From Burkholderia sp. Bp8992 (GTDB taxonomy: Bacteria > Pseudomonadota > Gammaproteobacteria > Burkholderiales > Burkholderiaceae), in assembly GCF_003853705.1 (NCBI RefSeq), contig NZ_QTQI01000006.1, positions 124,001 to 188,000 on the forward strand: 64,000 nt of DNA. Direction: 5' to 3'. Under the pieces are notes generated by a model. It was not told the origin of the DNA, did no database searches, and saw nothing but the letters and a program-made list of their open reading frames with translations. How positions within the stretch are numbered: the first letter of the stretch is position 1; every line of letters starts with the position of its first letter. The translations under genes were made by a program, and so were the position numbers. Below are positions 7,600 through 17,497 of the stretch, piece after piece.

Positions 7600-9741
7600 A
7601 TGCATCGCCTTGCGAAGTCGCTGTGTCTCGGGCTTGTCTGCGCCGGCCTGCTCGCGGCCTGCAACGACGACGACGTCAAGTCGACCACCCCGCCGTCGAA
7701 CACCGCCGCGCTGTCGTTCCGCATGGACACCGGCGGCCAGATCAATGCGTTCTACCGGCAGGACAAGGTCGCCGCGCACCTGCTCGTGCGTTCGTCGACG
7801 AAGCCGCGGCTGCTCGTGGTCTTCCCCGCCGGCAACAGCGGCACGGGGCTATGGTTCGACGACACCGCGCAGCCGGTGAACTGGAGCCTCGACACGCCGC
7901 CGTCCGCGCTGTCCGCGCCCGACGCGCGCGGCCGGCCGCTGTACGGCATCGGCGCCGATGTGTCAGTCGACACCAGTACGCTGACGATCCGCCAGGGCGT
8001 GCTCAGCAACGTCCGCTTCCTGCGCGACTTCAACGGCGGCGCGACGATTCCGCAGCAGATCCTCACCGCGCCGACTGTCCAGGGCAGCGCCGCGCAATGG
8101 CAACGCGACCGGATCGACGGGGCGCCCGGCTATTCGCTGCGCATCACGCTGCGCGACGGCGGCAGCATCGCGCCGGCCGCCGGCGGCAAGCTCGTGCTGA
8201 ATGCACCGCCCGGCTCGCATACGCTTAAGCTGCACATCGATGCGCTGTCGGGCGAGACGCCGCTGTCGCCGATCACGCGCGCCGACCTGTTCGCCCCGTC
8301 CGTGAACCCCGACCCGGTGAGCCAGAACGTGCTCGAATTCCTGAGCTTCAACGACAAGCTGCTGGCCGGCTCGTGGCAGTACGACACATACTTCGGCCGC
8401 GACACGCTGATCTCGGTCCGCATGCTGATGCCCGTGCTCGAACCCGCGGCGATCGAGGCCGGCCTGTCGTCGGTGCTGAGCCGCCTGTCGGTCGACGGCA
8501 TGGTCGCGCACGAGGAAGGCATCGGCGAATTCGCACTGGTCGACAACCAGAAGAACGGCAAGCCGAACGATCCGACGCCGACCTACGACTACAAGATGAT
8601 CGACAGCGACTACCTGCTCGCGCCGATCGCGGCCGCGTGGCTGATCGACGATACGCGCGGCCAGGCGCGTGCGGCCGCGTATCTCGCGCAGCGCGGCAGC
8701 GACGGGCAGACCAACGGCAGCCGCCTGGTCGTGAACCTGCTGCACGTCGCGACGACCGCGCAGGCGTTCGCGCAGCAGCCGTCGGTCGCGAACCTGATCC
8801 ACCTGCGGCCCGGCGAGATCGTCGGCAACTGGCGCGATAGTACCGACGGCCTCGGCGGCGGCGTCTACCCGTACGACGTGAACGCAGTGCTCGTGCCGGC
8901 CGCGCTGCGCGCGGCAAACGCGTTTCTCGCACACGGCCTGCTCGATCCGTACCTCGATGCCGGCCAGCGCGCGACGCTCGCCAACACGGCGAACGAGGCC
9001 GCCACGTGGGAGACGCAGGCGCCGCCGCTGTTCCAGGTCAGCGTGCCGGCCGCGCAGGCAGCCACCGACGTGTCGGCGTATGCGCCGTCCGCCGGCGTGC
9101 CGGCCGGTGCCGCGCCGAGCGCACCGCTGGCGTTCTACGCGCTGTCGCTCGATCAGCAGGGCAACCCGATTCCGGTGATGAATTCGGACGGCGGCTTCGC
9201 ATTGCTGTTCGGCACGCCGCCGGACGACCAGCTCCAGCGGATCGTCGCCGACGTCACGCGGCCGTTCCCGACCGGGCTCGTGACCGATGCCGGGATGCTG
9301 ATCGCGAACCCGGCGTATGCGAGCCAGGCACTGTGGCCGAAATTCACGAGTTCCGCGTATCACGGCACGGTCATCTGGTCGTGGCAGCAGGCGATGTGGG
9401 TGGCCGGGCTCGATCGCCAGCTCGCACGCCAGGACCTGTCGGCCACGACGCGCACGCTGCTCACGCAGGCGCGGCAGACGATCTGGCAGGTGATCTCGAA
9501 CGGGCGCGACATGCGGACGTCGGAGATGTGGACGTGGTCCTACGTGAACGGCAAGTACCAGACCGACGCGTTCGGCACGCGCAGCGCCGATGCAACCGAA
9601 GCCAACGCGGCGCAGCTGTGGAGTACGACGTATCTCGCGATCCGCGATCCGCAGCAGCGCGCGGGCAAGTACTGGTGGCAGGCATCGCAGCAGATGCAGG
9701 ACGGGCAGCCGAAGCATGAGACGTCGGTGGCGTCGCGCTAG
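7600..9741 (+). CDS. Lipoprotein with six-hairpin glycosidase-like domain
   Basis: The 713-residue product has a lipoprotein signal (LLAAC, Cys21) and an Asp-rich linker. A beta-rich N-terminal domain runs to about residue 240. An alpha-rich domain follows with motifs typical of six-hairpin (alpha/alpha) glycosidases such as glycogen-debranching-type enzymes: YFGRDTLIS near 263, GNWRDS near 410 and AYHGTVIWSWQQ near 584. The predicted role is carbohydrate processing at the cell envelope. The catalytic acid/base residues cannot be assigned from sequence alone. The gene has a strong AGGAGGG ribosome site and stands as a single transcription unit ended by the hairpin at 9767. The family name is uncertain. 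Confidence 0.75.
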   Translation: MHRLAKSLCLGLVCAGLLAACNDDDVKSTTPPSNTAALSFRMDTGGQINAFYRQDKVAAHLLVRSSTKPRLLVVFPAGNSGTGLWFDDTAQPVNWSLDTPPSALSAPDARGRPLYGIGADVSVDTSTLTIRQGVLSNVRFLRDFNGGATIPQQILTAPTVQGSAAQWQRDRIDGAPGYSLRITLRDGGSIAPAAGGKLVLNAPPGSHTLKLHIDALSGETPLSPITRADLFAPSVNPDPVSQNVLEFLSFNDKLLAGSWQYDTYFGRDTLISVRMLMPVLEPAAIEAGLSSVLSRLSVDGMVAHEEGIGEFALVDNQKNGKPNDPTPTYDYKMIDSDYLLAPIAAAWLIDDTRGQARAAAYLAQRGSDGQTNGSRLVVNLLHVATTAQAFAQQPSVANLIHLRPGEIVGNWRDSTDGLGGGVYPYDVNAVLVPAALRAANAFLAHGLLDPYLDAGQRATLANTANEAATWETQAPPLFQVSVPAAQAATDVSAYAPSAGVPAGAAPSAPLAFYALSLDQQGNPIPVMNSDGGFALLFGTPPDDQLQRIVADVTRPFPTGLVTDAGMLIANPAYASQALWPKFTSSAYHGTVIWSWQQAMWVAGLDRQLARQDLSATTRTLLTQARQTIWQVISNGRDMRTSEMWTWSYVNGKYQTDAFGTRSADATEANAAQLWSTTYLAIRDPQQRAGKYWWQASQQMQDGQPKHETSVASR

Positions 9742-9766
9742 CGCATCACCCTGCCAACCGGCATGC

Positions 9767-9800
9767 AAAAGCCCCGGGGGAATTACCGCCTCCGGGGCTT
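9767..9800. terminator. Bidirectional terminator between convergent genes
   Basis: The hairpin AAGCCCCGG...CCGGGGCTT lies between the 7600 lipoprotein and the convergent GGDEF gene. The flanking A and T runs are short, but its position fits a shared terminator. Confidence 0.6.
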
Positions 9801-9814
9801 CGGCAAAAACCGGC

Positions 9815-11215
9815 TTACCGCGACACGACGCGGTTGCGCCCTTCCCGCTTCGCCGCGTACAGCCGCTCGTCGACCACCCTCAGCAACGCGTCGACCGTAC
9901 TTCCATCGACGCCGTATTGCGCGACGCCGACGCTGACCGTCACCTGCACGCGCTTGAAATCCAGCCCGAACGGCGAACTCGCAATCGACGAGCGCACGCG
10001 CTCGGCCGTCATCCGCGCGCCTTCGAGCGGCATGTCCGGCAGCAGGGCCATGAACTCCTCGCCACCGACACGCGCGAGCCCGCCCGCCGGCCGGATCGCC
10101 TCGAGGCACTGGCGCACGACGCCGCGCAGCACTTCGTCGCCGATCTGGTGCCCGTACGCGTCGTTGATGTTCTTGAAATTGTCGAGATCGAGCGCGAGCA
10201 GGCAGAACGGCGTGCCGTCGCGTTCCGCCCGCACCATCTCGCGCTCGACCTGCGTGATGAACTGCCGGCGGTTCGACGCGCCCGTCATCGGATCGGTCGC
10301 GGCCATGTACTCGAGCTTCTGGTTCGTGCGCCGCAGTTCCTGCAGCGCGCTCTCGGTCCGCGACATCGATTCCGCCAGCCGGCTCATCAGGTCTTCCTGG
10401 CTGTAGATCGCCGAGAACGAGCGCGTCGTCTGCAGCGCCTGCACGACGCCGTAGCTGAGCAGGAAGAAGCCGCCCGCGAAGATCGCATGCGCCAGCCACC
10501 ACATGTGATTCCACGGCTTGCCGAGAATGAATGCGAGCGACGACAGCGCGAACGCCATGATCGACACGCCGTAGATCATCATCAGCGGCGAGCGAATCCG
10601 CCGCGCGAGCAGCAGGCAGACGTTCAACAGCGAGAACACGAGCGCGCCGCCTTCCATCGACAGCCGCGTCCCCGGCGCGCCGGCGATCGGCGAATACGCA
10701 ATGTAGGCGACGACGACGTTGACGATCACGAAGAACACGATCCACGGCAGCCACGTCCGCGCGCTCGTGCGTTTCTCGATCCGGTCGGGTGGACGCGAAT
10801 ACGACAGCAGGCCCGTGAGCAACAGGATCGACATCACGAGCCGCGACGCGGGCCCGTACAGCAGGAACAGCCAGATGTTGTGGTGCGCCATCCCGGTGAA
10901 CGCACCGTGCAGCGCATAGATCATCGCGAAGCCGAGAAAGCCGAGCGTCAGCCAGCGCAGCAACGGCTCGCCGGACGACCGGTAGCACACCCAGGTCACG
11001 TAGGTGACGAACGCGCCTTCGAGGGTCGCGGCCGCGATCGCGATTTCATGGAATGCGTGGTTCTCGAACACGACGTGCGGGTCGCTGAAGATCCACAGGT
11101 AGGCAATCAGATAGGCAGGCAGCAACGCGAATCCGACCAGCAGGCATTTCGCGTAGAGCCTCGCGGCCGCGCTGACGACGCGCGGCGGTTCCCCGGCTGC
11201 ATAAGTCGTACTCAT
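9815..11215 (-). CDS. Membrane diguanylate cyclase (GGDEF)
   Basis: The 466-residue product has about eight N-terminal membrane segments (residues 15-260) resembling a MASE-type sensor. A short coiled coil follows (ESMSRTESALQELRRTNQKLEYM), then a GGDEF domain. The active-site loop is GGEEF near residue 384, a catalytically competent form that makes cyclic di-GMP from two GTP. The allosteric I-site RxxD five residues upstream reads RPAG, so product feedback inhibition is probably lost. I chose the ATG at 11215 (MSTTYAAGEPP) because upstream residues are basic and non-conserved. Three tandem GCACGAT units lie in its upstream region. Confidence 0.88.
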   Translation of the reverse strand: MSTTYAAGEPPRVVSAAARLYAKCLLVGFALLPAYLIAYLWIFSDPHVVFENHAFHEIAIAAATLEGAFVTYVTWVCYRSSGEPLLRWLTLGFLGFAMIYALHGAFTGMAHHNIWLFLLYGPASRLVMSILLLTGLLSYSRPPDRIEKRTSARTWLPWIVFFVIVNVVVAYIAYSPIAGAPGTRLSMEGGALVFSLLNVCLLLARRIRSPLMMIYGVSIMAFALSSLAFILGKPWNHMWWLAHAIFAGGFFLLSYGVVQALQTTRSFSAIYSQEDLMSRLAESMSRTESALQELRRTNQKLEYMAATDPMTGASNRRQFITQVEREMVRAERDGTPFCLLALDLDNFKNINDAYGHQIGDEVLRGVVRQCLEAIRPAGGLARVGGEEFMALLPDMPLEGARMTAERVRSSIASSPFGLDFKRVQVTVSVGVAQYGVDGSTVDALLRVVDERLYAAKREGRNRVVSR

Positions 11216-11266
11216 TCGGTCCCCGGTCGGTCTGCTGCGTTGGTTCGAACCTTCGCGGCACGGATC

Positions 11267-11301
11267 GCACGATGCACGATGCACGATCCGGCCCATCGTG
11301 C
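11267..11301. repeat. Three tandem GCACGAT heptamers plus an inverted copy
   Basis: GCACGAT occurs three times head to tail at 11267-11287, and its inverse ATCGTGC lies at 11295-11301. The array is 50-85 bases upstream of the GGDEF start codon, where a regulator could bind. It may also be chance or slippage. Confidence 0.45.
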
Positions 11302-11482
11302 CGAAAGGCAAATGTCAGAGCAAGTATAGGTGGGGCAATTGGTTTGACAAGTAAGGGGAAACGGCATTGCCGGGCGCATGCCTTTTGCTTCCCGATTGTT
11401 TCGAATCGCGGTACTGTCGTGCCGATTCACGTCGCGGCCGCGGGTACCGCCGAAACGAACCCGCGGCCGCCACCAGCAAAGA

Positions 11483-12661
11483 TCAGAGGATTTCGAACAG
11501 GCCGGCCGCCCCCTGCCCGCCGCCGATGCACATCGTGACGACCACGTACTTCACGCCGCGCCGCTTGCCTTCGATCAGTGCATGGCCCGTCAAGCGCGCG
11601 CCCGACACGCCGTACGGATGGCCGACCGCGATCGCGCCGCCGTTCACGTTCAGCCGGTCCTCAGGAATCCCGAGCGTGTCGCGGCAGTACAGCACCTGCA
11701 CCGCGAACGCCTCGTTCAACTCCCACAGGCCGATGTCGTCGACCTTCAACCCAGCCTGCTTCAGCAGCTTGGGCACGGCGAACACGGGGCCGATACCCAT
11801 CTCGTCCGGCTCGCAGCCGGCCACCGCGAAGCCGCGGAACACGCCCAGCGGCTGCAGCCCGTCGCGCTGCGCGGCATCGGCGCTCATCACGACGCACGCC
11901 GACGCGCCGTCCGAAAACTGACTCGCGTTGCCGGCGGTGATCACGCCGCCCGGCACGGCCGAACGGATCTTCGACACGCCTTCGAGCGTCGTATCGGGGC
12001 GAATGCCTTCGTCGGCCGCTACCGTCACTTCCTTCGTGAACAAGCGGCCCGTCGCCTTGTCGGCGATGCCCGCGAGCACCGTGATCGGCACGATCTCGTC
12101 GCGGAAACGGCCGGCTTCCTGGGCGGCCGCGGCGCGCAATTGCGACTGCACGCCATACGCGTCCTGCCGCTCCTTCGAGATGCCGTAGCGCTTCGCGACG
12201 TTCTCGGCCGTCTGCAGCATGTTCCAGTAGATCTCCGGCTTGTGCTGGACGAGCCAGCCTTCCTGAACCATGTGCCGGTTCATCTCGTTCTGCACGCACG
12301 AGATCGATTCGACGCCGCCGGCGACGTAGACCTCGCCTTCGCCCGCGATGATCCGCTGCGCGGCCAGCGCAATGGTCTGCAGCCCCGACGAGCAGAAGCG
12401 GTTCACCGTCATCCCCGGCACGGTCACGGGCAGCCCCGCGCGCAGTGCGATCTGCCGCGCGATGTTCGCGCCGGTCGCGCCTTCGGGGTTCGCGCAGCCC
12501 ATGATCACGTCCTCGACGCGTGCGGGGTCGAGCTTCGCGCGTTCGAGCGCGGCCGCGACCACGTGGCCGCCGAGCGTCGCGCCGTGCGTCATGTTGAAGG
12601 CGCCGCGCCAGGATTTCGCCAGCGGCGTGCGTGCGGTCGATACGATTACGGCTTCGGTCAT
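11483..12661 (-). CDS. Acetyl-CoA acyltransferase (thiolase)
   Basis: The 392-residue thiolase would cleave 3-ketoacyl-CoA with CoA to acetyl-CoA and a shortened acyl-CoA. The nucleophile Cys90 is in NRFCSSGLQ, His348 is in GHPYGVSG, and the acid/base Cys378 is in CIGGGQGAA. Length is normal for a FadA/degradative thiolase. It is the last gene of the run acyl-CoA synthetase, FadB-type enzyme, nicotinamidase, thiolase, all on the minus strand. The gap to the nicotinamidase is 61 bases, so co-transcription is likely. Substrate chain length cannot be told from sequence. Confidence 0.93.
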   Translation of the reverse strand: MTEAVIVSTARTPLAKSWRGAFNMTHGATLGGHVVAAALERAKLDPARVEDVIMGCANPEGATGANIARQIALRAGLPVTVPGMTVNRFCSSGLQTIALAAQRIIAGEGEVYVAGGVESISCVQNEMNRHMVQEGWLVQHKPEIYWNMLQTAENVAKRYGISKERQDAYGVQSQLRAAAAQEAGRFRDEIVPITVLAGIADKATGRLFTKEVTVAADEGIRPDTTLEGVSKIRSAVPGGVITAGNASQFSDGASACVVMSADAAQRDGLQPLGVFRGFAVAGCEPDEMGIGPVFAVPKLLKQAGLKVDDIGLWELNEAFAVQVLYCRDTLGIPEDRLNVNGGAIAVGHPYGVSGARLTGHALIEGKRRGVKYVVVTMCIGGGQGAAGLFEIL

Positions 12662-12722
12662 GCGAGTCTCCTTCGGTCCTGCTTCGATATGTAAACAGAC
12701 CCTGAATCGGATAGGGAATGCG

Positions 12723-13355
12723 CTACGCCGCCGGGCGCGCGCCTGCGGACGTCACATGCGCGACGCCCGCTGCCTGCATCTGCTGCCATGCGTGCGCGAG
12801 CGACCCGTTCAGGTCGATCGCACGGCACGCATCGTTGATCACCGCGGCTTCGAAACCGGCCGCGCGCGCATCGAGCGCCGACCACGCGACGCAATAGTCG
12901 GTCGCGAGCCCGCAGCACCACACGCGCTTCGCACCGAGCTCGCGCAGGTAGCCCGCGAGCCCCGTGCGCGTCGTGCGATCGGCTTCGACGAACGCGGAAT
13001 AACTGTCGACCTGCGCGTCGCCGCCCTTGCGGATCACGAGCCGCGCGTGCGGGATGTCGAGGTCGCGATGCAGCGCCGCGCCGTCGGTGTCCTGCACGCA
13101 ATGCACGGGCCACAGCACCTGCTCGCCGTACGGCAGCGTGAGCGTGGAAAACGGCTCGCGGCCCGGATGGTTCGCCGCGAACGACACGTGTTCGCGCGGG
13201 TGCCAGTCCTGCGTCAGCACGACCTGGTCGAAGCGCTGCGCGAGCGCGTTGATCACCGGCACGACCGCATCGCCGTCCGGCACCGCGAGCGCGCCGCCCG
13301 GCATGAAGTCGTATTGCACGTCGATCACGAGCAGGACGTCGTCGGTGCGTTTCAT
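12723..13355 (-). CDS. pncA: Nicotinamidase
   Basis: The 210-residue isochorismatase-fold enzyme converts nicotinamide to nicotinate in the NAD salvage pathway. The catalytic triad is visible: Asp12 (VIDVQYDF), Lys110 (RKGGD) and Cys155 (ATDYCVAW). Metal ligands Asp50 and His52 lie in QDWHP. I chose the ATG at 13355 because it gives the full family length. It lies 44 bases after the FadB-type gene and 61 before the thiolase, an unusual place inside a fatty-acid degradation cluster. A link through NAD demand of 3-hydroxyacyl-CoA dehydrogenase is inference. Confidence 0.93.
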   Translation of the reverse strand: MKRTDDVLLVIDVQYDFMPGGALAVPDGDAVVPVINALAQRFDQVVLTQDWHPREHVSFAANHPGREPFSTLTLPYGEQVLWPVHCVQDTDGAALHRDLDIPHARLVIRKGGDAQVDSYSAFVEADRTTRTGLAGYLRELGAKRVWCCGLATDYCVAWSALDARAAGFEAAVINDACRAIDLNGSLAHAWQQMQAAGVAHVTSAGARPAA

Positions 13356-13399
13356 TGCGTGTCTCCAGACAGGATCGGTCGCGCCGCCATTCGGCGTCG

Positions 13400-15484
13400 T
13401 CAGCCGTTGAACCCGCGGCCGGCCTTCGCCAGTTCCGCGATCGACGGCGCGAGCTGCCATGCGTCGCCGTTCGGTGCCGCGGCGTAGCGACGAATCGCGC
13501 GCTCGACGTTGTAGAGGCCCACCACGTCCGCGTACAGCATCGGGCCGCCGCGCCACAGCGGGAAGCCATAACCGGTCAGGTAGACCATGTCGATGTCGGA
13601 TGCCTTCGACGCGATCTTCTCCTCGAGGATCTTCGCGCCTTCGTTGACGAGCGCCAGCACCAGCCGCTCGACGATCTCGTCGTCGCCGATCTTGCGCCGC
13701 TCGATGCCGCGCTCCTTCGAATACGCGACGACCAGCTCGTCGACCAGCGACGATGGCTTCGCCTTGCGATCGCCCGGCACGTAGTCGTACCAGCCGGCGC
13801 CCGTCTTCTGGCCGAAGCGGCCCTGTTCGCACAGGCGGTCGGCAATCTTCGAGTACTGCAGGTCGGGCTTCTCGACGTAACGGCGCTTGCGGATCGCCCA
13901 GCCGATGTCGTTGCCTGCGAGGTCGCTCATCCGGAACGGCCCCATCGCGAAACCGAACTTCTCGATCGCGCGATCGACCTGCGCGGGCAGCGCGCCTTCC
14001 TCGAGCATGAACAGCGCCTGGCGGATGTACTGCTCGATCATCCGGTTGCCGATGAAGCCGTCGCACACGCCCGACACGACCGCCGTCTTGCGGATCTTCT
14101 TCGCCACCGCCATCACGGTCGCGAGCACGTCCTTCGCGGTCTGTGCGCCGCGCACGACTTCGAGCAGCTTCATCACGTTCGCCGGGCTGAAGAAGTGCAT
14201 GCCGACGACGTCCTGCGGGCGCTTCGTGAACGCCGCGATCTTGTCGACGTCGAGCGTCGACGTGTTCGACGCGAGGATCGCACCCGGCTTCGCGACTTCG
14301 TCGAGCTTCTTGAACACCTGCTCCTTCACGCCGAGTTCCTCGAACACGGCTTCGACGATCAGGTCGGCGTCCTTCAGGTCGTCGTAGGACAATGTCGGCG
14401 TGATCAGCGCCATGCGCGCGTCGAGCTTGTCCTGCGTGAGCTTGCCCTTCTTCACCTGCGCGTCGTAGTTCTTGCGGATCGTCGCGAGGCCGCGCTCGAG
14501 CGCGTCCTGCTTCGTCTCGAGCAGCGTGACGGGCAGGCCCGCATTGATGAAGTTCATCGCGATCCCGCCGCCCATCGTGCCCGCGCCGATCACGCCGACG
14601 CGGCGGATCTCGCGCAGCGGCGTATCGGCCGGCACGTCGGGAATCTTGCTCGCCGCCCGCTCGCCGAAGAACGCGTGGCGCAGCGCGCGGCTTTCCGGCG
14701 TCATCATCAGCGCGACGAAACCCTCGCGCTCGGCAATGCTGCCCTTGTCGAAACCGTTCAGCACGCCGGCCTCGATCGCGTCGATGCACTTGTGCGGAGC
14801 AGGGAAATTCGGCGCAGCGGCCTGCGCGGAATTGCGCGCGAACTGGATGAAGCCCGCGGCGTTTTCATGGACGATCTTGCGATCGCGCACGCGCGGATGC
14901 GGCCCCTTCTGCGCGCCGACCTTCTGCGCGAACGCGACGGCCGCGTCGAGCAGGTCGCCGTCGGCCATCGCGTCGAACAGCCCGCTCTTCGCGAGCTGCT
15001 CCGACAGCACGGGCGCGCCCGACACGATCATGTTCAGCGCGGTTTCGAGCCCTACCGCGCGCGGCAGGCGCTGCGTGCCGCCCGCGCCCGGCAGCAGGCC
15101 GAGCTTCACTTCGGGCAGCGCGACCTGCGCGCCGGGCGCCGCGACGCGGTAGTGCGCGCCGAGCGCGAGTTCCAGGCCGCCGCCCATCACGACGCTGTGC
15201 AGCGCGGCAACGACAGGCTTCGCGCTCGCCTCCACCGCGCGGATCACGGTGTGCAGCGTCGGCTCCTGCAGCGCCTTCGGCGTATTGAATTCGGTGATGT
15301 CCGCGCCGCCCGAGAACGCGCGGCCCGCGCCGGTCAGCACGATCGCCGCGACCGACGGATCCTGAGCGGCGCGATCGAGCGCGTCCATGATGCCCTGGCG
15401 GGTCGACAGGCCGAGCCCGTTGACGGGCGGATTGTTGAGCGTGATGACGGCCACGCCGTCGCGAGTCGAGTAATCTACTGCCAT
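13400..15484 (-). CDS. Enoyl-CoA hydratase / 3-hydroxyacyl-CoA dehydrogenase multienzyme
   Basis: The 694-residue fusion carries two beta-oxidation activities. Residues 1-190 are a crotonase domain with the oxyanion-hole motif GRAFSGGADI and GGGLELALGAHYR. Residues from about 290 are an NAD-binding dehydrogenase with VGVIGAGTMGGGIA, then two C-terminal helical domains (GFIGNRM, DIGWAIRK, GYGFPLWRGGP). A GGAGG ribosome site precedes the ATG at 15484. It resembles FadB/FadJ and would work with the downstream thiolase, which is encoded separately, as a trifunctional system. Confidence 0.93.
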   Translation of the reverse strand: MAVDYSTRDGVAVITLNNPPVNGLGLSTRQGIMDALDRAAQDPSVAAIVLTGAGRAFSGGADITEFNTPKALQEPTLHTVIRAVEASAKPVVAALHSVVMGGGLELALGAHYRVAAPGAQVALPEVKLGLLPGAGGTQRLPRAVGLETALNMIVSGAPVLSEQLAKSGLFDAMADGDLLDAAVAFAQKVGAQKGPHPRVRDRKIVHENAAGFIQFARNSAQAAAPNFPAPHKCIDAIEAGVLNGFDKGSIAEREGFVALMMTPESRALRHAFFGERAASKIPDVPADTPLREIRRVGVIGAGTMGGGIAMNFINAGLPVTLLETKQDALERGLATIRKNYDAQVKKGKLTQDKLDARMALITPTLSYDDLKDADLIVEAVFEELGVKEQVFKKLDEVAKPGAILASNTSTLDVDKIAAFTKRPQDVVGMHFFSPANVMKLLEVVRGAQTAKDVLATVMAVAKKIRKTAVVSGVCDGFIGNRMIEQYIRQALFMLEEGALPAQVDRAIEKFGFAMGPFRMSDLAGNDIGWAIRKRRYVEKPDLQYSKIADRLCEQGRFGQKTGAGWYDYVPGDRKAKPSSLVDELVVAYSKERGIERRKIGDDEIVERLVLALVNEGAKILEEKIASKASDIDMVYLTGYGFPLWRGGPMLYADVVGLYNVERAIRRYAAAPNGDAWQLAPSIAELAKAGRGFNG

Positions 15485-15673
15485 CTGCCTGCCTCCATGC
15501 ATCGCGCGCCGGGGTGGCTGCGCTTCATTGTGCGCGGTCGAACGGCCGCATGTCCGAATGAACTGAGGCAGCATACAACGAAAAAGCACGGTCGTTCAAT
15601 TTGAATTTTGTTCCCGACCCGGGGACGGATCGGGCGACCGCTTCGCGGGCCGTCGCCGGCCCGGGTGCGACGC

Positions 15674-17317
15674 TTACGGCTCGCACGCCGCCGTCGGCAA
15701 CACGTAGTCGCGGAACGTCTCGCGCAGCTTCAGCTTCTGCAGCTTGCCGGTCGCGGTGTGCGGCAGCGATTCGACGAACACGACGTCGTCGGGGATCCAC
15801 CATTTCGCGACCTTGCCTTCGTAGAACGCGAGCAATGTATCGCGGTTCAGGTTCGCGCCTTCGCGCGGCACCACGACGAGCAGCGGGCGCTCGGTCCATT
15901 TCGGGTGCGCACAGGCGATGCACGCGGCCTCGGCCACGCCCGGATGGGCGATCGCGACGTTCTCGATGTCGATCGAGCTGATCCACTCGCCGCCCGACTT
16001 GATCACGTCCTTGCTGCGGTCGGTGATCTGCAGGAAGCCGTCGGGATCGATCGTCGCGACGTCGCCGGTCGGGAACCAGCCGTCCGACAGCGGCGACTCA
16101 GTGCCGCGAAAGTAGTGATCGATCACCCAAGGCCCGCGCACCTGCAGCTCGCCGAACGCGACGCCGTCCCACGGCAGTTCGCGGCCGTCCTCGCCGACGA
16201 TGCGCATGTCGACGCCGCAAATCACGCGCCCCTGCTTCTCGAGCAGCCGGCGCTGCGCGTCGAGCGGCCGCTGCGACTGCGCCCAGTTGAGCTTCGCGAG
16301 CGTGCCGAGCGGCGACAGTTCGGTCATTCCCCACGCATGGATCACGCGCACGCCGTATTCATCCTCGAACGTGCGCAACATGGCGGGCGGGCACGCGGAG
16401 CCGCCGATCACCGTGCGGTTCAGCGTCGAGAAACGCACGCCGGCTTCGCGCATGTAATTCAGCAGCCCGAGCCACACGGTCGGCACGCCCGCGGAGAACG
16501 TCACGCGCTCGGCCTCCATCAGCTCGTACAGCGACTTGCCGTCGAGATCCTTGCCGGGCAGCACGAGCTTGCCGCCGGTCAGCGGCACCGCGTACGGCAG
16601 CCCCCACGCGTTGACGTGGAACATCGGCACGACGGGCAGCACGGCATCCATCGCGGACAGGTTCATCGCATCGGGCAGCGCGGCGCCGTACGCATGCAGC
16701 ACCGTCGAGCGGTGCGAATACAGCACGCCCTTCGGGTTGCCGGTCGTACCTGACGTGTAGCAGAGCCCCGATGCCTGCTGCTCGTCGAGGCGCGGCCAGT
16801 CGTAGCGGCCGTCCTCGGCTTCGACGAGCGTTTCGTAGCAGAGGAACGGCGTCGCGCCCGACGGCAGGTGCGCGGCATCGGTCATCGCGACCCAGCCCTT
16901 CACGTGCGGGCACTGCGGCGCGATGGCGTCGACGAGCGGCGCGAAATTGATGTCGAAGAAGACGTAGCGGTCTTCCGCGTGATTGACGATGTATGCGATC
17001 TGCTCGGGGAACAGGCGCGGATTGATCGTGTGGCAGACGGCACCCATTCCGCCGATCCCGTAGTAGGCCTCCAGGTGCCGGTAGCCGTTCCACGCCAGCG
17101 TGCCGACGCGGTCGCCGGTTTCGACGCCGAGCCGCGCAAGCGCCTGCGCCAGCTGCTTCGCGCGGCGTTCGCAATCGCGGTACGTGTAGCGATGCAGGTC
17201 GCCTTCCACGCGCTTCGACACGATCTCGGTGTCGCCGGCGTGCCGCGCGGCATGCGAAATCAGCGAGGACACGAGCAACGGCACGTCCATCATCTGGCCC
17301 AGCAACGGCTTACCCAT
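15674..17317 (-). CDS. Long-chain-fatty-acid-CoA ligase-type acyl-CoA synthetase
   Basis: The 547-residue AMP-forming ligase would activate a fatty or aryl acid with ATP and CoA. Motifs are the phosphate loop [11 protein letters not shown] near residue 185, [35 protein letters not shown] and the C-terminal catalytic Lys region [12 protein letters not shown]. The ATG at 17317 gives the standard start [10 protein letters not shown]. It opens the minus-strand beta-oxidation cluster, 189 bases before the FadB-type gene, and diverges from selO. Substrate is not determined. Confidence 0.92.
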   Translation of the reverse strand: MGKPLLGQMMDVPLLVSSLISHAARHAGDTEIVSKRVEGDLHRYTYRDCERRAKQLAQALARLGVETGDRVGTLAWNGYRHLEAYYGIGGMGAVCHTINPRLFPEQIAYIVNHAEDRYVFFDINFAPLVDAIAPQCPHVKGWVAMTDAAHLPSGATPFLCYETLVEAEDGRYDWPRLDEQQASGLCYTSGTTGNPKGVLYSHRSTVLHAYGAALPDAMNLSAMDAVLPVVPMFHVNAWGLPYAVPLTGGKLVLPGKDLDGKSLYELMEAERVTFSAGVPTVWLGLLNYMREAGVRFSTLNRTVIGGSACPPAMLRTFEDEYGVRVIHAWGMTELSPLGTLAKLNWAQSQRPLDAQRRLLEKQGRVICGVDMRIVGEDGRELPWDGVAFGELQVRGPWVIDHYFRGTESPLSDGWFPTGDVATIDPDGFLQITDRSKDVIKSGGEWISSIDIENVAIAHPGVAEAACIACAHPKWTERPLLVVVPREGANLNRDTLLAFYEGKVAKWWIPDDVVFVESLPHTATGKLQKLKLRETFRDYVLPTAACEP

Positions 17318-17465
17318 CGTCTTGTTCTCCGTGAGGATGCGAATCGGTGACCAGCCTGGGGGGCGGCGTCCGTGCGGAAACGCCCCCTGCGACGCGCCCG
17401 TCAGCGGCCCCGGACGGGCGTGGCGCACGGCGCGCGGGCCGCCATGCGGGCGGCGCGGCGCCGCC

Positions 17466-17471
17466 TTACAA
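17466..17471 (+). promoter_or_regulatory. Possible selO -10 box
   Basis: TACAAT lies about 27 bases before the selO ATG in otherwise very GC-rich DNA. No good -35 hexamer is visible, so confidence is low. Confidence 0.3.
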
Positions 17472-17497
17472 TATCGGCTTACCCAGAGGCGCTCAAC

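Noticed and set aside
12723-14789. Possible long gene covering pncA and part of the FadB-type gene
   Set aside because: Only the last 210 residues match a family (nicotinamidase). The rest is a shadow of the neighbouring frame.
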